Below are positions 59,868 to 64,000 of a DNA stretch of 64,000 nt, in pieces. The DNA lies in contig NZ_JACCBW010000001.1 in the NCBI RefSeq assembly GCF_013410035.1, forward strand, positions 248,001 to 312,000. The letters run 5' to 3'. The position numbers and the translations under genes are program-made. Under the pieces are notes generated by a model that was not told the DNA's origin, ran no database searches, and worked only from the letters and a program-made list of their open reading frames with translations. Within the stretch, counting starts at the first letter, position 1; the number at the start of each line of letters is the position of its first letter. The stretch is from Nocardioides cavernae (GTDB lineage: Bacteria > Actinomycetota > Actinomycetes > Propionibacteriales > Nocardioidaceae).

Positions 59868-61436
59868 GTGCAACCCACCAGCAGCAGCTACGACGTGGTC
59901 GTGGTCGGCGGCGGTCACAACGCGCTCGTCAGCGCGGCGTACCTCGCCCGGGCAGGCCTCTCGGTGGTCGTGCTCGAGCGCCTCGGGCACACCGGCGGCG
60001 CCGCCGTCTCGGTGGAGCCCTTCGCCGGCCACCCCGCGCGCCTCTCGCGCTACTCCTACCTCGTCAGCCTGATGCCCGAGCAGCTGATGGCGGACCTCGA
60101 CCTCGACGTACGCCTCGCCTCGCGCACGACCGCGTCCTACACCCCGTGGACGCGCGGCGACCGCTCCGGCGGGCTGCTGGTGGAGCGTCCCGAGGGCGAG
60201 GCGACGCGCGCGTCGTTCCGCGAGCTGACCGGTGACGACGCGGAGCACGCCGCGTGGCAGGACTTCTACGGCGACGTCGGCCGTCTCGCCGAGGTCGTCG
60301 CCCCCACCCTCATGCAGCCCCTGCCCCACGAGCGCGACCTGCGCTCCCTCGTCGACGAGCGGACCTGGGCCGACGTCGTCGAGCACCCGCTGGGGCGGGC
60401 GATCACCGCGCGCTTCAGCGACGACACGGTCCGCGGCGTCGTCGCCACCGACGCCCTCATCGGCACGTTCGCGTCGCTCGACGACCCGTCCCTCATCCAG
60501 AACCGCTGCTTCCTCTACCACCTCATCGGCAACGGCACCGGCGAGTGGCGGGTGCCCATCGGTGGCATGGGCGCGGTCACCGACGCGCTCGCGCGCGCAG
60601 CCCTCGACGCCGGCGCGGAGATCGTGACGGGGGCGGGCGTCAGCGCCATCGTCCCGGGTCCGGACGGCGCCGAGGTGGCCTTCCACGACAGCTCCGGCGA
60701 GCACCGCGTCACCGGACGTCGGGTCCTCTCGGGGGTGGCGCCGTGGGTCCTGCGGATCCTGCTCGACGAGGGCGAGGACCCCGACACGAAGCCGTCGGGC
60801 TCCCAGCTGAAGATCAACGTCCTCCTCGACCGGCTGCCGAGGCTGAGGTCAGGCGTCGACCCCGGCGTGGCATTCGCCGGGACGCTGCACCTCGCCGAGG
60901 ACTACTCGCAGCTCGAGCGGGCGTACGCCGCCGCCGCGGGCGGTGCCGTGCCCGACCCCATGCCGGGTGAGGTCTACTGCCACTCCCTCACCGATCCCTC
61001 GATCCTCGGCGACCGGGCCGGCTCGGCACACACGCTGACCTACTTCGGGCTGCACACCCCGACCGGGCTCTTCGACGCCGACCCCGGCGCCAAGGACGTC
61101 GCCGTGCAGCGCGCGCTCGCGTCCCTCGACGCCGTCCTGGCCGAGCCCCTCGCCGACTGCCTGGCCCGCGACGCCGACGGCAACCCGTGCGTCGAGGCGA
61201 AGATCCCGCAGGACGTCGAGCGCGACCTCGCGATGCCCGGCGGGCACATCTTCCACGGCGACCTCGAGTGGCCGTGGGCACCGCACCGGGCCCGGCTCGA
61301 CACCCCGGCCCAGCAGTGGGGCGTCCACACCGAGCACGACACGGTCCTGCTGTGCGGCTCGGGGGCGCGCCGCGGCGGGGCGGTCTCCGGGCTCGGCGGC
61401 CACAACGCCGCCCAGGCGGTCCTCGCCGAGCTGTGA
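59868..61436 (+). CDS. FAD-dependent phytoene-desaturase-like oxidoreductase
   Basis: 522 residues from a GTG. The Rossmann FAD motif is VVVGGGHNALVSAAYLARAG from residue 11. It has GGMGAVTDALARAAL for the second dinucleotide-fold part and ends with VLLCGSGARRGGAVSGLGGHNAAQAVL, the FAD-binding tail of NAD(P)/phytoene-dehydrogenase relatives (range ~485-515). It oxidises or desaturates an unknown hydrophobic substrate. No carotenoid gene is near, so the substrate is open. It is cytoplasmic. Confidence 0.9.
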   Translation: MQPTSSSYDVVVVGGGHNALVSAAYLARAGLSVVVLERLGHTGGAAVSVEPFAGHPARLSRYSYLVSLMPEQLMADLDLDVRLASRTTASYTPWTRGDRSGGLLVERPEGEATRASFRELTGDDAEHAAWQDFYGDVGRLAEVVAPTLMQPLPHERDLRSLVDERTWADVVEHPLGRAITARFSDDTVRGVVATDALIGTFASLDDPSLIQNRCFLYHLIGNGTGEWRVPIGGMGAVTDALARAALDAGAEIVTGAGVSAIVPGPDGAEVAFHDSSGEHRVTGRRVLSGVAPWVLRILLDEGEDPDTKPSGSQLKINVLLDRLPRLRSGVDPGVAFAGTLHLAEDYSQLERAYAAAAGGAVPDPMPGEVYCHSLTDPSILGDRAGSAHTLTYFGLHTPTGLFDADPGAKDVAVQRALASLDAVLAEPLADCLARDADGNPCVEAKIPQDVERDLAMPGGHIFHGDLEWPWAPHRARLDTPAQQWGVHTEHDTVLLCGSGARRGGAVSGLGGHNAAQAVLAEL

Positions 61437-61455
61437 GCGCAGGGGTGGTCCCGAT

Positions 61456-61484
61456 TTCACCTGTCGGTCGCGACGGGGTAGTGT
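61456..61484 (+). promoter_or_regulatory. Promoter for tRNA-Lys
   Basis: -35 TTCACC at 61456-61461, 17-nt spacer, -10 TAGTGT at 61479-61484; the tRNA begins 20 nt downstream. Confidence 0.55.
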
Positions 61485-61503
61485 TCCTCTCGCTTCACCG
61501 CCT

Positions 61504-61576
<73 letters not shown>

Positions 61577-61585
61577 CACGAAGCT

Positions 61586-61613
61586 GAGAGCCGGCCCCTC
61601 GGGGCCGGCTCTC
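61586..61613 (+). terminator. tRNA-Lys terminator
   Basis: Perfect 13-bp arms gagagccggcccc / ggggccggctctc with 2 nt between, then gattt. Confidence 0.8.
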
Positions 61614-61956
61614 GGCGATTTCCAAGCGGTACCTCGAGCGGCGCGACACCGACTGGGCCGGCGTCCCCTTCGCGTCATGAGCGGCCATATGACCGCTCAT
61701 GATGCGGAATTCCGTGCGACGAGCGACCACATCGGCTCATGAGTCGACCGAGCTCTCAGGCGCCCTTCCCTCGTCTCTTCGTCGCCGGTCCCGTCATCCT
61801 TCGGTCTCCCACCGGCACCGGTCCAGTCCTGGGTCGCGCGGAGGTCGTCGGCCGTTCACGCAGCGCCCCCCTCCGGGTCACCCGGCTCCACTCTCATGCG
61901 TCGCGGACGGCGTACGTCGTCCCCGCGCCGTCGGCGCGGGCAGCCCGTGAAAGGGA
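61614..61956. other. Intergenic region before the phosphoesterase gene
   Basis: 343 bp without a supported gene. It contains the palindrome tcatgagcgg...ccgctcatga (61675-61702), another ctcatgag copy near 61736, and a hairpin cccgcgccgtcggcgcggg at 61922-61940 just before AAGGGA and the ATG. Confidence 0.6.
61675..61702. repeat. 10-bp inverted repeat
   Basis: tcatgagcgg and ccgctcatga flank an 8-nt loop ccatatga. It could be an operator or an RNA hairpin upstream of the phosphoesterase gene. Confidence 0.55.
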
Positions 61957-64000
61957 ATGATGAATCCGACCGTGGCCCCCAACGGCCGACCGCGACGCCT
62001 CGCCTCGATCCTGGTGTCGACCGGCGTCGCCTCCGTGCTCCTCGCGAGCACGACCACCCTCGTCGCCAGTGACCCGGCGGTCGCCGCCGTGTCGACCGAC
62101 CCGCTCATCAGCACCACCGACACGACGTGGCGCTACCTCGACGACAACACCGAGCCGCACCGCGGTGCCGCCGACGTGCTCGCCTGGACCGAGGCGTCCT
62201 ACGACGCGTCCTACTGGAAGTCGGCCACCGGATCCTTCGGCGCGATCCGCGGTCAGCTCGGCTCCGTGAGCGGCTACACGCCGACCACCCTGCTCGACCA
62301 GTACGTCGACGGCACCAGCGCCCCCAACGTGCGACGTTCTTCTTGCGTACGACGTTCGACGTCGACGCCGCGACCATCACCGGTATCGAGGGCCTGGCCG
62401 CCGAGGTCGTCTTCGACGACGCGCTGCGGGTCTACGTCAACGGCAACCGCGTCTACAACGCCGTGGACGAGCGCGCGACCGACACCACGAAGAACCTCCA
62501 GTTCGCCGGCGACTCGGGCGGCGCCCCGATCACGGGGAACTTCACCATCGCGCCCGAGGCCCTCCGACCCGGCATGAACACCGTCGCCGTCGCCCTCTAC
62601 CAGGACCGGGAGACCAGCAGCGACATCTACTTCGACTTCAAGGAGCTCGTGCCCGTCCTGGCCGAGGCTCCGGCGATGCCCCCCTCGCGCGTCATCCTGA
62701 CCCCGACCGAGGACACCAGCCGGTCGCAGTCCTTCTCCTGGCTGGCCGGCAACGAGGGCGAGACGGTCGGTCGCGTCCAGGTCCAGGCAGCCGACGGCGG
62801 GCTCACTCGTACGCTGCGCGGCTATCCGCAGGGCGCTGTGAACAACAACCCGCTCGAGCACTTCTCGGCGACCGTCTCCGGCCTCGAGCCCGGCACCGAG
62901 TACCGCTACCGCGTCGGCAACCCGGCCGCCTGGAGCGAGTGGTTCACCTTCACCACCGCGGACCCGTCCGTCACCGACTTCTCCTACATCTACTACGGCG
63001 ATGCGCAGATCGGCCTCGACTCCACCTGGCCCGAGGTCGTCGACCAGTCGCTGGCGACCGCCCCCGACGCGATCGGGTCCGTGCACGCGGGAGACCTCAT
63101 CGACACCGCCAGCAACGAGACCCAGTGGATCAACTGGTTCAAGGGCATGGAGACCGCCGCCGCGACGAAGAACATCATGGCCGCGCCGGGCAACCACGAG
63201 TACTCCGGCGACAAGCAGCTGAAGGCGTGGAAGGCCAACTTCGAGTACCCGCTCAACCAGCCCACCACCGAGACGATCGGCGACATGGCCGAGCTGGCCG
63301 TCGGCGACGACGAGGTCGCCGCCCAGTACCGCGCGTACTTCGAGCACTGGTCGGAGCTCGCGGCCGAGACGGTCTACTTCGCCGACTACCAGGGCGTCCG
63401 CTTCATCACCGTCAACGCCACCCGCGACGCGGCGTTCCTCGCTCCGGACGACCTGCCCGCCTGCACCGTCGCCGCCTGCCCGTCGACCAGGGTCGGCGAC
63501 CTGTGGACCGAGTTCCAGGCGAACTGGCTCGACCACGTGCTGTCCACGTCGGAGTCGAAGTGGAACGTCGTCACCTTCCACCAGCCCGTCTACTCGACCA
63601 GCGCCGGTCGCAACGAGCCCGTGCTGCGCAAGTACTGGGTCCCGGTGTTCCAGAAGCACGACATCGACCTCGTGCAGATGGGCCACGACCACACCTATGC
63701 GCGTGGCTACAACAACGACGACCGCACCGCGGACCCCGGCATCACCGACGGCCCGGTCTACATCGTCTCCAACTCGGGCGCCAAGCACTACGAGCTCGAG
63801 ACCGACGAGCGCAACGTCTGGACGCTCAACGGCGCCACCCAGGTGCTCCGAGGCGCCGGCGTGACGACGTACCAGGTCATCGAGGTCTCGAAGGACCAGC
63901 TCGTCTACACGTCCTACCTGGCCGAGAAGACCGCCGACGCGACGACCGGCCTCCCGATCGGCGCCGTCTACGACGAGTTCACCGTCACCAAGACCGACGA
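61957..64000 (+). pseudogene. Purple-acid-phosphatase-like metallophosphoesterase, frameshifted and cut by the window end
   Basis: ATG at 61957 (or 61960) behind AAGGGA. A signal peptide (LASILVSTGVASVLLASTTTL) is followed by a beta-rich domain containing TTWRYLDDN and TEASYDASYWKSATGSFGA. Near 62333 one base is missing: the frame goes on to a stop at 62577, while the protein continues in another frame as TFFLRTTFDVDAATITG. That frame carries an FN3-like domain, then the metallophosphoesterase motifs YYGDAQIG, HAGDLID, APGNHEYSG, VVTFHQPVY and GHDHTYAR. The protein is exported. The gene runs off the window. It may be a real pseudogene or a sequencing error. Confidence 0.75.

Noticed and set aside
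61699..61960. Short frames in the spacer before the phosphoesterase gene
   Set aside because: No ribosome site, no conservation and Ser/Arg/Pro-rich composition.

Overview
The window is a high-GC stretch (about 70 % or more by eye) from an actinobacterium. It is most likely a Nocardioides-like member of the Propionibacteriales; that genus call is an inference from gene content and codon use. Supporting signs are paired clpP1/clpP2, a Rv2466c-type mycothiol-linked DsbA-fold protein, actinobacterial RpiB with a GSGNGE motif, abundant GTG starts, and many start codons sitting 6-7 nt after a TAnnnT -10 box (leaderless transcripts).

Layout. 1-4418: folC (cut by the edge), a GNAT protein and a type-2-looking valS. 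4419-8426: three tandem hairpin repeats, an alanine/lysine/glutamate repeat membrane protein, then clpX, clpP2 and clpP1 with a ClgR-like box. 8514-18019: a signalling and cell-surface island made of a degenerate FHA protein, an FN3/beta-propeller membrane protein, MoxR ATPase, DUF58 protein, a transglutaminase-fold protein that has lost its catalytic triad, and a Ser/Thr kinase with an FN3-like ectodomain. 18104-21493: a divergent MarR/phosphotransferase pair and tig. 21670-30743: PepSY protein, a membrane protein, tRNA-Pro and tRNA-Gly, a SpoIIE-type phosphatase, nei, rpiB and an overlapping chain metG > LURP-one > alpha/beta hydrolase > DUF3626. 30830-38893: nitroreductase-like protein, pepN, regulators, DUF5130, MscS channel, GlbO globin, two-domain thioesterase, TetR. 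38953-47871: thiolase, MarR, ettA, an ssb paralogue, and an operon of PrsW protease plus two dynamin-like GTPases. 47979-55908: M24 peptidase, rlmC, a frameshifted exported protein, a dicarboxylate/amino-acid symporter, tRNA-Arg, a PD-(D/E)XK nuclease, adenosine deaminase, DsbA-like oxidoreductase. 56034-64000: orn, tRNA-His, MFS/TetR pair, FUSC-like transporter, phytoene-desaturase-like oxidoreductase, tRNA-Lys, and a frameshifted purple-acid-phosphatase-like gene cut by the window end.

Much of the order (folC, valS, clpX-clpP2-clpP1, tig, nei, rpiB, Rv2466c-like, pepN, DUF5130, glbO, thioesterase, ettA, ssb paralogue) follows the M. tuberculosis Rv2447c-Rv2478c interval as I remember it, so this is a conserved core. 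The kinase/FHA/MoxR island lies between clpP1 and tig, which are neighbours in many actinobacteria. That island is the best candidate for an undescribed system.
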